Source: Phytopythium helicoides (taxonomy: Eukaryota > Oomycota > Peronosporomycetes > Pythiales > Pythiaceae). From it: a stretch of DNA of 64,000 nt. The DNA lies in the NCBI GenBank assembly GCA_024867545.1, contig JANFNE010000013.1, positions 620,001 to 684,000 on the forward strand. The letters are read 5' to 3'. This document shows, in pieces, positions 42,338 to 53,932 of the stretch (position 1 is its first letter; every line of letters starts with the position of its first letter). The position numbers and the translations under genes are program-made. The notes beneath the pieces were generated by a model. That model searched no databases and was not told the DNA's origin. It saw nothing but the letters and a program-made list of their open reading frames with translations.

Positions 42338-44635
42338 TCAAGAATGAATGGAGACACTGCGCAGCACAGGATTATTCGCGAATGCAAAAATTGTCGAAAC
42401 AATGCCCCGATCCAACGGAGTTTTTCCTGTTGTAGGCGAGATCATATTCATCACATATTCTTCATGCTTCACCTCTGGGTTCATAGGTTCTCGACTGGAG
42501 CTCAACGCGCTCAAAAATGCGAGGCGGCACGATACTGGAAAGCGCTCCTTTACGATTGGTAAGCCGTCTCGGTGGTGGCGCTTCAAGAGGCAACCTTCGT
42601 TGAGGTACGCTTCATGCGACATGGTGATGTCCAAGCGCTGGAGAGCACGATTCCCATGGAGCATTTTCGCCATTGCCTTCAAATTGGTTTCTTCGTTTCG
42701 CATTCCAGCGGTAGTTGTTGTGAGGCACTTAAGATTCTTGGTAAGCTGTGAATCTTTGCGCTCAAGCTCATGCGCTAAAGCAACTAAATCCTCGAACTCG
42801 CAACTCAGCTCTGAAAACCAGTGCACATGGCTTTCACAGACTTCGATCAGCGAGAACGCGTCCAATCTGACGCCCTCAATACCAAACGAAGTCAAATTAG
42901 GGCAGCTGGTCAAAAGTCGATTAAGGTCGAAAGTCGTTTGTGTACTGGGAGTCACTACCTCGAGCCGAGTGAGCGACGAGCCGACAATATCTAGAAATCG
43001 ATAGAGTCCCTCAGCACCATTTTGGCGGTCGTCAAACGAGAGCTTCAAACTGCTAAGCCGACGAGGGGACTGCTCTGCTTCTGTGTCCACACTGTTGATT
43101 TCCATAAAGTTTTTCCCAGCCACCCAGCACACCCCATAGCCAGGTGCTAGCACATTGACGCAGGGCTCGCCATCGCGCTCACCACCTTCGCTAATTACCC
43201 GACAGCCGACAACATCGGTCGAAGTCGTCCAAGACATTTGCGTGTCGTTATCAGTGATCGTATGGTTTCCGTCTTCATCAATTTCTTCAAACGTCAACCC
43301 CGTTCCTTCGCGTAGCATGTAGCGACCTTCGTGGTAGGTTGGCTGGAAGTTCGGCACGTAAATGTACCCGGTGTTGATGTCGCCAAAAATCCCGTATACG
43401 CGTCGCGAGGGACTGACAGCGCTAAGAACCGCCGCCACAGCTTCTGCGGAATCTGCGGTCAAGTACGCGTCCTCAATTGTAACATGCTCGATTGACGTGT
43501 GGGCGTGCTTTGAGAAAAAGGCATACGCTATACACGACCAAGTGTGCCAATTCATTTCCGGTGCTCCAAACTCATCGCAGAAACTCAAAGTGACGGAGCG
43601 CACCGTTCGCGCTTCAGCCAATGCAGTAAAAAGTCGCCCGACCACTGTTTCGACGATATATCGACAAGAGAAACTCAGATTGTCAATTCTCACCAGTTCT
43701 TCTTCTGATCGGCCATTAGCGCACAAGATCCGCTCGAAGAAGTTGCCTCGAATCGCTGTCAGGCTGAATGCATTGTCAAAAAAGACTTGGGCAACTTTAT
43801 CACATAGCCGGAGCCCCGAGATGCGAAGTCCATCGCCAGTCGCCATCAACTCTTCGTATGCTTGCATGCCTGACGGCGTAAGTAGGGCATTCTGCATATC
43901 CACATCAACCTTGGTGACAGCAAGTGCCCACTCGAGATTGGTGTCGACAGAATTCCAGCTCAAGGGCAAGCGCCACCCGCCAGATGATTCCCACAAGCTG
44001 AGGAGAGTCCTCACGATCTGCTCGGCAAAATCAGTGCCATCCTCCATCTCTCCAGGTCGCACAGTAACGGCAACTGGCACATCAACCTCAGCCATGGAGC
44101 CGCCAGCTGAGCGCACCAGAGTACGAGCCACGTGGGCAAACTCCCTGCTGCCTGGCTGTTCAGAGGGCAGCAGGAAGCTCTTGAAGGCGGCAGTGAGCTG
44201 CCTGCGATCATTGACAACCCTATCTGGGTTCCCCATGGGGACTCCGGGTAGGTCTGCGGCCCGGTAGAAGTTCTGGAGTAAGGCTGCGATGTGCTCCATC
44301 TGGCCGACTAGCTTTCCTGGATCAGTAACGGTGACTCCGATGAATATAGGGCCTTCTGCCTCGTCGACAGCCGCTCGCTTCTCCTCATTGAGCATCAGAT
44401 CGCAAAAGTCGGCGAGTACTCGTTTGAATCCCTCCCGGTCGACGCGCGCGAGAATAGAGAGCAGCACCAACGATTCACGAATGGTAGCGGCAATTGCAGG
44501 CGTCGTACTGGACAGCAAGCTCACTCCCAGCCCCACCGAGAGTTCTAAGCCGTCCTCGACCACCAGCAGCTCCAGTTTCCCTCGCACGGGCTGGCACCAC
44601 GGACGCAGCAGATCCCAATGTTCCTGCGCGCTCAT
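42338..44635 (-). CDS. Member 6 of the clustered ~720-aa family (intact)
   Basis: 765 residues from ATG 44635 (MSAQEHWDLLRPWCQPVRGKL), the longest member, with extra sequence around residues 85-150. Landmarks: IRESLVLLSILARVD (~50-65), YAFFSKHAHTSIEHV (~370), VVGCRVIS ... LAPGYGVCWV (~470-505), SCPNLTSFGIEGVRLDAFSLI (~580), MLHGNRALQRLDITM (~670), FPVSCRLAFLSALSSS (~710) and GIVSTIFAFANNPVLRSVSI, where the usual A-A-E is changed to A-N-N. No membrane span or signal peptide. It is convergent with NYN copy 2, whose stop is 140 bp away. Confidence 0.72.
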   Translation of the reverse strand: MSAQEHWDLLRPWCQPVRGKLELLVVEDGLELSVGLGVSLLSSTTPAIAATIRESLVLLSILARVDREGFKRVLADFCDLMLNEEKRAAVDEAEGPIFIGVTVTDPGKLVGQMEHIAALLQNFYRAADLPGVPMGNPDRVVNDRRQLTAAFKSFLLPSEQPGSREFAHVARTLVRSAGGSMAEVDVPVAVTVRPGEMEDGTDFAEQIVRTLLSLWESSGGWRLPLSWNSVDTNLEWALAVTKVDVDMQNALLTPSGMQAYEELMATGDGLRISGLRLCDKVAQVFFDNAFSLTAIRGNFFERILCANGRSEEELVRIDNLSFSCRYIVETVVGRLFTALAEARTVRSVTLSFCDEFGAPEMNWHTWSCIAYAFFSKHAHTSIEHVTIEDAYLTADSAEAVAAVLSAVSPSRRVYGIFGDINTGYIYVPNFQPTYHEGRYMLREGTGLTFEEIDEDGNHTITDNDTQMSWTTSTDVVGCRVISEGGERDGEPCVNVLAPGYGVCWVAGKNFMEINSVDTEAEQSPRRLSSLKLSFDDRQNGAEGLYRFLDIVGSSLTRLEVVTPSTQTTFDLNRLLTSCPNLTSFGIEGVRLDAFSLIEVCESHVHWFSELSCEFEDLVALAHELERKDSQLTKNLKCLTTTTAGMRNEETNLKAMAKMLHGNRALQRLDITMSHEAYLNEGCLLKRHHRDGLPIVKERFPVSCRLAFLSALSSSREPMNPEVKHEEYVMNMISPTTGKTPLDRGIVSTIFAFANNPVLRSVSIHS

Positions 44636-45106
44636 CGAATTCCTGTGATCTCTTGTCGCTTCTCGGGGGCTTTTTCACTTGTGCGGTTGGATGCGTTTCT
44701 CCGAGTGAGGGAGGTTCGATAAAATTCGGAGGATGCAGCTTCAACAACGATGGCATATTGAATCACCAACGAATCAACTTCGACATGCTCGTGCTCGTGC
44801 AGATCCCGGACTCGCCTCTTGGTGACGCTACTCATGCGACCGCAAAGAGGATAGGACTGGCTTGGAAGCGGCTGCGATCGATCGGCGATTCGAAAGAGGA
44901 AGTTCACGCCAAAAACCCGTTTTTTCCTGACGGTGTGTAATCACGTTCTTTGCGCACGTGGAAGCCGTGCTCATGCAGGACACCAGACATTTCACGCGGC
45001 AACCTCAAGCTCTTCCTGATGGAGAGAAAGAGAGAGCTGTTCTACTCGAAAGATGCAGATACATTTTAGGATATACCGAGGGCTACCTACTTCCTACCAC
45101 TACTTC
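44636..45106. other. Intergenic region between family member 6 and the glucan synthase
   Basis: No gene recognised; short frames on both strands lack motifs. The part next to the glucan synthase stop (45080-45106) carries a CTAC-rich run, i.e. GTAGG/AAGTAG repeats in that gene's 3' flank. Confidence 0.4.
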
Positions 45107-48100
45107 CTACAACCGCACCGAGTTGGTCTCGGCGTGGATCTCGGCATCCGGGTAGTTGCGCGAGCGCAGGAACGAGAGCGAGCGCGGCTGCTGCACCGGG
45201 TACGAGATCTCGTGCGTGACCATCTCGCGCACGCGGTCGTCTGCCTCCTCGCTGTCAAAATCGAACGTCGAGGACAGATGGCTGAGCATCAGGCGACGGG
45301 AGGCCGCCGACTGCAGCGGATTCGAGCCGCCCGAGTCGCCTAGGCCCGCGTTATCGCCCTGCGCCTGCTTGGCAGTCGGCGTCATACGCTGATTGATTGA
45401 CTGTTGGTGCATGCCCGCGCCAGGGCGAGCGGCGCCCGTCTGCGCAATGCGCGTCTGCAGCTTCTGAGCCATCTCCTGCTGCTCCAGCTGCATGTCCATG
45501 GCGGCGATGACGGCCTGCTCCTCCAGCGCGCGCTGTTTCTTCTTCTCCGACTTAAGCTGGATGGCACCAAGTTTTGTGCTCGCGCACATGGTGAACAGCG
45601 CGGCCGTCAAACCAGCGCAGCACGCGCAGCTGATGAAGTGCGAAACCGCGAATGAAGGCTCGAACAGGTACACGAGGATCTGCGAGAAGTAGAAGACGCA
45701 GAGAGACAGCGACCAGAACAGTGCTCGGCGTGATGCAGGGAACATCTCGAGAGCCGACAGCCACGTGACGCTCATGAGGCTGAAACCGGCTGCGATGAAC
45801 ATCATGCACACGAGCGTGTACGCAAAACTCGAGTTCGCATCCGACACCGTGCCAATGACACCGCACGTGAACGACACGAGGGAAACGAACGGGAGGAACT
45901 CCTTCAGGATCGTCTTGCGGCGCACGTTGTCCACCAAGAAACTGCCAAACGCGAATCCAACACCAGCACACGACGAGAACTGCAGCAGCCAGTTCGTGTT
46001 GCTCGCTCCCGTGACAGTATCACTTGCCAGCTTTCGTCGAATCAACAGCGCACTTGACATGAACAACCCGAAACACAGCCTGGAGAGCGAACACAAGCAC
46101 GAGGCGGAACCCAAAGTTCGACCCAGCGGAGCCCTGCGTAAGCTCGTTGTGGATAGCAGCAACGTCTGCACTCACATCTTGCCGGCGGCGAAGGCGAATG
46201 AGCACCTCCTTGGCCTCTCCGTCGCGCTTCTGCGCCAGAAGCCACACCGGGCTGTCAGGCACGTACCACAGCAGCGTGAAGAACGGGATCATGACGGGAA
46301 CAGCCACCACAAGCGGGTACAGACGCCACTGGTTCTTGGGCTTGTTGTCGAAGTCATCTTCGTACGTCGCCTGGTTGATGTTGTATTCCAGCTGAGCGTG
46401 CACGAAGTAGCCGATCATGCTACCAAGCAAGAAAACCGTGACACTCTTTCCGCGCCAGCCCTTGGTGCAAATCTCAAAGCTGTACAGGAGGTAATTCATG
46501 GACAGGATGCCACAGCCCATTGCAGACAGGCAGCACGCGGCCACGACCGTTTCCATGCTCGAAATGTAGTTGATGATACAGCCCGCGACAATGAAGCCGC
46601 AACCGATCCCCATGTTGACACGACGACCAAGGAAGCGACCGGCCAGCCATGTCAGCATAACACCGATCATACTAGCGCTAGCGCACACCACCTTGAGGTA
46701 GCCGTTCTTGACAAAGTCGAGGAATGTTTGGCTAGCCAGCACGTTCTTAACAAAGTAGTAGAACGACCGGTTGATAAAGTTGTCGCTCGGGTCGTTGACA
46801 TAGCCCAGAGAGTACAAGAAGCACACCATGAAGCCGTAGATAAAGCCGCCAACCGACACCAAGCAGGATGCAGAGCGAAGGCCGCAACCTCCGAGCCAGA
46901 ACTGAGTGCACGCGAGAAACCGCCATTGTACATCATACGCGTCTGCAGCAGCCGCATGAATGGCAGCAGCGACAGGATGATCAGGGGCACGACGAGGAAG
47001 AGACCCACGATCATGTCCATCAGGAAACCCAAGCACATGATGGGGCTCCACATAGCGATTTGCAACCCAAACACGCCGTGAAGAGCCATACCATACTGCA
47101 CAATCGTCGTGATTCCCAAAAAGATCGAGACGGAAAGCGTGAAGCAACGACGAACTTCCCAGCCCAACATGAGCCCAAAGAGCAGCGGTACAAGTAGAAT
47201 CCCACCGATCGATCCCACCATGTAAATGATGCCGCGAATGGTCAGTGACTGAAGGCGCTTGTAGCGGCCGAGATAGTTGTGGACGCGATTTCCCATCCAC
47301 AGCAGGAGCCATGTACCACCAATTGCGCCAAGCAGCAAAGGCATCCAAACCATCGAAAAGTCTGTCATGAACACGAAGTACATGGCCAGCGGGTGGCGGA
47401 GCTCACGAAGGCAGTACGTCAGGCGACCCATTGCACCAAGCGGCGCCATGAGCTCCACGTCAGATGCCCAGAAATCGTTCCAACCATCCTTCATCGGGGG
47501 TGGCGCGTTCGGGTCAGCATTGCTCTCATCTTCGCCCGCCCTTGACATTAGAATGCATCATCCACGCAAACCAGTTGGCGATATCGACCTTGGAGCGCTG
47601 CAGCACGAGGCCATCAGTGTTGAAAATGAAAGGGGCGAGCAGCCAGCAGGCACCGAGGAACAGCACTGCGAACGAGGCGAGACCATAGCTTTGCGACATC
47701 TTGCTGTACGACATGAGCAACGTGACGTTTTCGGGGATTCCGCTTGAGGAATCGTCGCAGTCATCTGCAGTACCGTTTGACGCGCAGAAATCTTCCAGCG
47801 CAGATGCACCAATGTCAAAGTTGCCGTAGACGCCGAACAGAATCATCACACCAATGAGCTCGACAGCCTTGCGGAAGTGCGAAACGCCGTACTCCTTGAA
47901 GAAGTTGACCATTGGATCACGAGTAATCGAGAAACCACGGCCAGTACCACGGTACTTCGAACCACCACGAATGAGAGCAACATCGTAGAAGTGAGCCTTC
48001 GTGCCCGTTAGGAACACATAGAAGACAATACCCATCGTGGAGATCAACTCGACCACGCGGAACGTAGCCTCCTTAATGCCGAATTCAACGAACAGAGTCG

Positions 48101-51100
48101 CAAGGAGAGGGAGCGTAGTCAGCATACCGAACTGCAGCACATACTGAGTCGTCATAACACTCGACAGAGCGGTCAAACTGCCCGAGTTCATCACGGCAGT
48201 CACGGCGACCTCCTCGTGCGTCGCGACGTAAAGCTTGCAGTACGCGTAGATGTACACACAGAGTACCGTGAGCGCGTTACAGATGTAGAAGCCAAAGTGG
48301 CCGAACCACATGGTGTTGAGGCGAGGAAAGTCGAGGCTGTGCGATAAGCGATGACCCTCGCGACTCAGGCAACTCTCGGCACAACCGTTGGACAGCTTGG
48401 CTTCAAAGGCGTTGATCTGACTCAGGGTCACGTCACGACCCTTACCGCACTGCATGAACTCCACATGCGTCACGAGTCCGCCACGGAGAGTAACATTGTA
48501 GCCACTGAACACATCTTCCGACAAGTTGATACCCTTGCTTGCCTTAGACACACCGCCGCAAGTCATGACAAAGGACTTTCTCAAAAACGTCTGGATGACC
48601 GTAGTGCATACGCGCGCGTAGCGGCTTGGCCAGAATACGTTGGGTCAGCGTGACGAACACGAGCTCCTGAAGCGTCATGAAGCGAGCGAGCGACGATGCG
48701 CGGCCCGTGAACACATGCTCCTTCATACCGATGACTGTGACTTCTTCCTTGCCAGCGGTGGCAGTTGCCAAGAAATTGGGCATCTTCAGACACTCTTCGT
48801 AGTAGTGCTCCTGGTTCATATCGATCGTCTGCAGGTATTCGCCGCGCGTGAATACCAGCGCGACATTTTGGTTCTCCGGCTTACCCTCACCCAGAATCGG
48901 GTTGCCAGGCAGCTCGTAACGGTACACCTCAACGATCTCTTCGTTCTCCGATTTGACCAGAACGCAGTCGTACCGGCTAATCTCACCCGCCTCGTTCTTG
49001 ATTGGATCCACAAAGCTGACGCGCCAGCTCGGGAACTTCTTCATCAAAAAGTCAATGTCGGCAGCGCGAGGATCGCCCTTGGCCACTTGCTGCGAGTAGA
49101 TCTGGCAACCAGTAATGTAGGAGAACTTGAGCGCCGAGATTCGGTTCATCTCGTTTATCTTGTCCTCCGTGCTCAACTCGTCGACATTGTACAACTCCAG
49201 CCAGCGCAGAAGGCGGATCGCGTCCTCGTACAGCATCATACCTTGCACGGTGCGAGCAAGCGTCTGACCGCGCATCGATGCCCAAAGTCGAACTTGCATC
49301 GGGAAGGCTTCAAGTGCATCCTCGAGCGTAGCAACGCCCATTCGCTCCAAGAAGTTGCTCCACTCTTCAGCGTGGAACGTGATCAGGTACTTCATAATCG
49401 TCAGCTCTGAGTGGCCCTTGCTCTTCTCCTTTGCCTCAATCTTCGCAAACAGAGGATTCGAATGCACTGGGTTATTCAGCTCATCAAGCGTGAACAGCAC
49501 TGTCTCACTGTAGTAGGGCGTCATAACAGAGAACGAAGGCATCGCCTCCATCGATACCACTCTCGGCATCTCCATCGACAGCGAGTGGAGGAAGAATCCG
49601 ATACGACGCTTGGCATCTTCGCAGCGAGGAAGAGAGCTCGCAACATCCAGGCGCAACAGGAAGAACAAGCGCGTGCAACTCGAGATGAAGTCCTCGCGAG
49701 CAAAGCGCGCCTGAGTAGCCGCAGACTCGGCGCTCTTGCGACGCTGCACCGAGAAGAAACCATTGTCTGCAGTTGCGTCTGCCTGGTACAGGTTGATCAG
49801 TTGCTGCGTCTGGAACGTCAAATCCGTCGTCGCCTGCAGGAATGCGCACTTATGCAGCTTCCGAGAAACCGCCTCATCGTTCAGCATCAGCTCAAGATTC
49901 ATGACAATAGCACGCAGGCGGTCGACCACCTGCGCGACCTGCACGCGAAGCTCGGTGCGAACTTCCTCCGATGCAGTCGAGATGTCTTCGATGGTAGTGA
50001 TCTCCTCCGGCATATCGAGGATCACCGCAAGCAACTCGACCATGTTGTCAGAGAGTGCTGGCAAGTACGACATGTCAATCAGCGCAACCACGTCCGGAGA
50101 CGTGTAAATGTACTCGAGCACGCTCAGAGCACCGTTCTCTTCGCCCTCGCCCAGAAGCAGGTAGAAGATGTCGCGCACAAGCTCCAGACCGTTCTTAATA
50201 CCATCCAGGCAATCGGCCTTGGCAAGGTTCTTGACGAGCATCGAAGTTGTCCAGCGGTTCTTCCGGGACTTGGCGGCAATCTCAATTGCCTTTCCCAGCT
50301 TGCCAGCAAGCAAGAAGATTGGCTCTTGTACACGCTCACCCTTGTTCAGGATTCGGTACTGCAGAATGACAGTCTCACGGTCATCAAGAAGATCGTTCAG
50401 GCGGAAGTTGTCGATGACCTGGTTCCAAATGATAGCAAAACGGAGCCGCACGTGATCGTGGTGCTTCAACTGACCAGGTCCGCCACTGTTGCGGTTCGTT
50501 GAACTGGAGTGTCGGGTCTGCTCTGACACGACCTTCTCGTCGAACAGCTGCGGTGCAATCGCCATGCCAACCTTCAGCTGGCTCAGACCCATGTAGTGGC
50601 CGATCTTCATCACCTTTCCGACAACCAGACCGACAATCGACTGGTACAAAATGAACCAGATCTGGGTGTCGTACATGTAGACAACGAACACCGGGAGCCA
50701 AAGCGCACAGATGAACATGATGTTGTGGCCAGACTTGAAAACTCCGTCGTCACTCTCAATCTCGAGGCTGTAGATCTCGATCGACGGCGCCATAAGTGGG
50801 CGGATCATGAATTGCAGTGCAAAGAAGAACTTGCAAAACAAAATCACGAACCAAGAAAACGCGTACTGCATGTAAGCACCCCACGGCTGAGCAGTGTGCC
50901 GACCGATGTACTGGCGCTGCGTTCCATCCAGCGCGTTGAGCAAGCGAATGTTCCAAATACCCATAGGGAAGTAGCCGCGAATAAAGGCAGCGCCAAGCAC
51001 CGGGATGCAGTAGATAGCGACGTAGATGAGACCCATCGACAGGTACGATCCTTCGGTGCCGCCACCAGGTAGGATGCTGCTGAGTGATCCAAAGAGTCCG

Positions 51101-52282
51101 CTTTCATCTGGCGAAAAGAACACGATGCCAAACAGCGCCGTGAAGAACGAGTGCCACACAAGACGGAAGAAGACGCCAACCGACATCCACACGTCATGGA
51201 ATAGCCGCAGTCCATACAGCCAGATCTGCAGCACAACCTTCAAACCCTGGAAACCTGCAATCGTGATGAAAATCGAGTAAAAGGCGTGCGCACGGATCTT
51301 GTTCTGGTCGTTGTGGAAGATGCGGAAGAAAAAGCCGAGACCCCCGCTGTCGTCGCCATCCATCATGTATGCAACGTACACGACAGCGACTAATGTGTGG
51401 AACATGCAGAGGAAGAAGTACCAGATGCGGAAAAAGGCCAGAAGAGGGTTGAACACGCTGCGCTTCTCCTTGAAGGTCTTGGGCTCGGCGACCTCTAGCG
51501 TGGCGGCGATGTTGGATTCGTCGCAGTCCAGGCACTTGGCCGTCCAAAAGAACTCGTTGACGTCGTCGTAGTTGATGGTGTCCTGGTGGTCAAGCGCCTT
51601 TTGTCCCTCTGGCGCGACGGCTGTGCGCATCTTGGCAATGACCTTGTAGATTGGTCGGATGATGCGGTCGAGGTAGAATCCCTCGTGCACGTCCGGCAGC
51701 GTGTCTAGAAAGTCGAGTTTGCTGCCCATGGTGTGGTAGAGGAAGCAGACGCACTCGGGCATGAAGCGCACGTTGCCTGCCTCTCCCCAGATGAGCAGGA
51801 AGAGCGCGAGCTCCTTCTCCATCTTCTCTGTGGTCTCCATTTCGGGCGAGACGAGCGGCTTGATGCGCAGGAACTTGCACCACCGGACGTAGTTCTTGAA
51901 GAACTTCTGGTGCACGCGAGCGAGCGCTGCGCGCGTGACGACCTCCTCCGTGCCTGGCACGCCTCCCGCGGCGTTCATCTCTGCGCGCACGCGCATCTGG
52001 TAGTTGGTGATCCACACGCCGAGGTTCTCCTTCTGGTTGTCGACGCTGCTGCGCTGGAAGCCGAACTTGCTCTGCAGCAGCTCAAAGGGCCCCAGGTGCG
52101 CGCTCTGCTGGCTGTGCACCGTGGGCAGCGGGCTCTTGTCGCCCGTCGCGGCCCATGAGCGGCGAGTGGAGCGCGCGGAAGGAGCTCAGCTGCGACAGCG
52201 AGCGCTCGCGCTCCACGTCCACGTAGTTGCTCGAGGCCTTGCGGAACATCGGCGCCTGCCCCATGGCGTTCGCGCGGTTCAT
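45107..52282 (-). CDS. GT48 1,3-beta-glucan (callose) synthase fused to an MFS sugar-transporter module
   Basis: Start ATG 52282 (MNRANAMGQAPMFRKASSN). The FKS1-type N-terminal domain (LALFLLIWGEAGNVRFMPE), a membrane cluster and the large cytosolic synthase domain follow: ALVFTRGEYLQTIDMNQ, HYGHPDVFE, SKASKGINLSED, TLRGGLVTHVEFMQCGKGRD. The synthase C-terminal spans end at LQTRMMYNGGFSRALSSGSE, where plant callose synthases stop. Here the protein continues as SVGGFIYGFMVCFLY, then PDSPVWLLAQKRDGEAKEVL, a classic MFS sugar-transporter block, and the final spans (LSALEMFPASRRALFWSL), ending in a coiled, Gln-rich cytosolic tail. It would make beta-1,3-glucan, the main oomycete wall polymer, at the plasma membrane. 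Five single-base frame breaks (near 52145, 48580, 47545, 46875 and 46060) interrupt ~2,390 codons, with no stop inside the conserved frame. Confidence 0.85.
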
Positions 52283-52722
52283 AGGGCTGCTGCGCCCCCG
52301 ACCGCCCTTCCAACAGTGCGGAAGGCGGCGAGGGAGGACGGCGGCGTGCCCGGCGAGCGGCGGATCGGCGATTGCCGCGCCTGTCTTCTGCTTCTTGGCG
52401 CGGAGGGGTGGTGGGTTCAATCGGCGGATGCGGCCGCCCCCCGCTTAGCGCCGCTATGATATGTATGCTTTCTCCAGGTGAATTTAAATATCAGAGTGCT
52501 TTTACTATAATTCTTGTAAGCGGTTGGGTGGTATCTATATCTATGTTTAAAGGGTACTGCTTCTAAGTGGTCAAGATAATTTTCGGATCGCCTGGATTCG
52601 TGGGTGTCGCACGCGCAACTGCGCCCAATAATCCACTCTACGTTGCGCCAAAGGTGCGCCAAAGTTGCGCCAGCGCGCCGTCAGCCCTGGTGACGCGAGA
52701 ATCCAAGTCCGCCCTCGCCGTC
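52283..52722. other. Divergent intergenic region
   Basis: 5' flanks of the glucan synthase (minus) and the amidase-like relic (plus). It contains near-tandem TGCGCCAAAG units (~52645-52680). No other gene seen. Confidence 0.4.
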
Positions 52723-53773
52723 ATGGGCGCCCAGCACTCCGCTCCCGTGCGCCTGCAGCCGCGCGACGCGCTCGCGCTGTGCGAGGACGGCGATCTGCTG
52801 CTGGTGCGCGAGGCGCTGGCCCACCGCATGCTGCGGCTGCGAATGGACGCGGCGGTGGCGCGCGACGTGGGGCGAGCACAGCGCGGGCAGCTCCCGCAGC
52901 AGCTGGCGACGCGGCTGCCCGGTGCGTTAGCAGCGTTGGCTGCTACAGACGGGTGAGCGTGACACGGTGCCGCGCGCAGGATGGACGAGGTGCGAGAATC
53001 CACTCGAGAGATTTGCCGGCCGCTCGTGGCGCGTGGGACACACCGAGTGGCTGCGGAGCGATTGGGCTAATCGCGTGGGACTGAGAGCAGCAGCGAGCTG
53101 CTGGCGACGGCGAGGAGGACAGCTGATGGTGCTGCGCGTGCGCGCGGACGGGGTCCATCTCGAGCCGCTCATGGACCGCCTCACCAGCGGAGACCATGTG
53201 GGTGTAGCCATGTCGGACCAAAGTGTAGCCATCTCAGACGCTGACTGCGCTGGGCCAAGTTTGCTGTGCGAAGGCTGCGTAGCGAGGCCTCCCCGGCGTT
53301 CGTGCGCGAGTTAGTAGAGGAGATCGCGGCTGTTGCTCCGCTGCGATGGCCGCAGCTGCTCGAGCCGCCGCGGGCGTCGGCGACTTCTCTTCCTATCTTC
53401 ACCAGCGTTCTGCGACGCGCACTCGAGGTGGATCACGTCAGCTTTGCCCTCACCCCGTGCTGCAGCACCTGACCTTGCCGTTAGCTCTCACGAGCAGGTT
53501 TACAGACTGCTGCTGGATCAGGCGGTGGCTCTGACACATCGTTGACAGAGGCTTTGGGGGCAGCAGATCCAGCAGAGGCTCTCGGTGATCCTCAATGCTG
53601 CGCTCGTGGTTGCCGTTTACGAGCGCCTCGGTGTCGTGCCATGCACCGACTCGAGCATCCGCTTGTCACCAATGTCGCTCGCAACTGTGGTTAGCGAGGA
53701 CTACGAGCATATTTCGCTCGAAGCGCTTGGACCCGAGATGAGGCTGGACGTCTCCAAAGAGTGCGAGTCGTGA
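52723..53773 (+). pseudogene. Decayed gene resembling permuted papain-like (YiiX/NlpC-P60-type) amidases
   Basis: ATG 52723 begins MGAQHSAPVRLQPRDAL, with Gly at position 2 as in myristoylated proteins, followed by EDGDLLLVRE. After a frame change comes SDWANRVGLRAA ... GGQLMVLRVRADGVHLEPL (~53040-53180), then in another frame SPAFVRELVEEIAAVAPLRW (~53290), then AALVVAVYERLGVVPCTDSS (~53600). The order and spacing match permuted papain-like enzymes: G-D-L-L-L, S-x-W-D-H-V-G-L, L-L-E-A-x-x-D-G-V-x-L-x-P-L, F-C-S-E-L-V-A-x-A-Y-x-x-L-G. The catalytic His (in D-H-V-G) and Cys (in C-S-E-L-V) are both replaced. Several frames are needed and no complete splice model works, so it is most likely a relic. 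The family call is inferred from pattern only. Confidence 0.45.
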
Positions 53774-53932
53774 GACTCAAAACTGCGGTGCAACTTGTTC
53801 TTGCGATAACGAAGGAAGAAAGCCCCGCGAGCCCCTCATAGCGTGCGTAGGGCTGCGTGGGGAGTGAGGAGAACCTACCTACTAAAAACTACTACTACTA
53901 CCTACCATACTTGTTTCGTGGTCGTGCACAAT

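Noticed and set aside
45765..47081. Plus-strand 438-codon frame
   Set aside because: Antisense to the transporter part of the glucan synthase fusion; His/Gln/Arg-rich composition without motifs.
49411..50502. Plus-strand 363-codon frame inside the glucan synthase
   Set aside because: Antisense shadow of a conserved coding region, rich in Arg/His/Gln as expected from the reverse complement.
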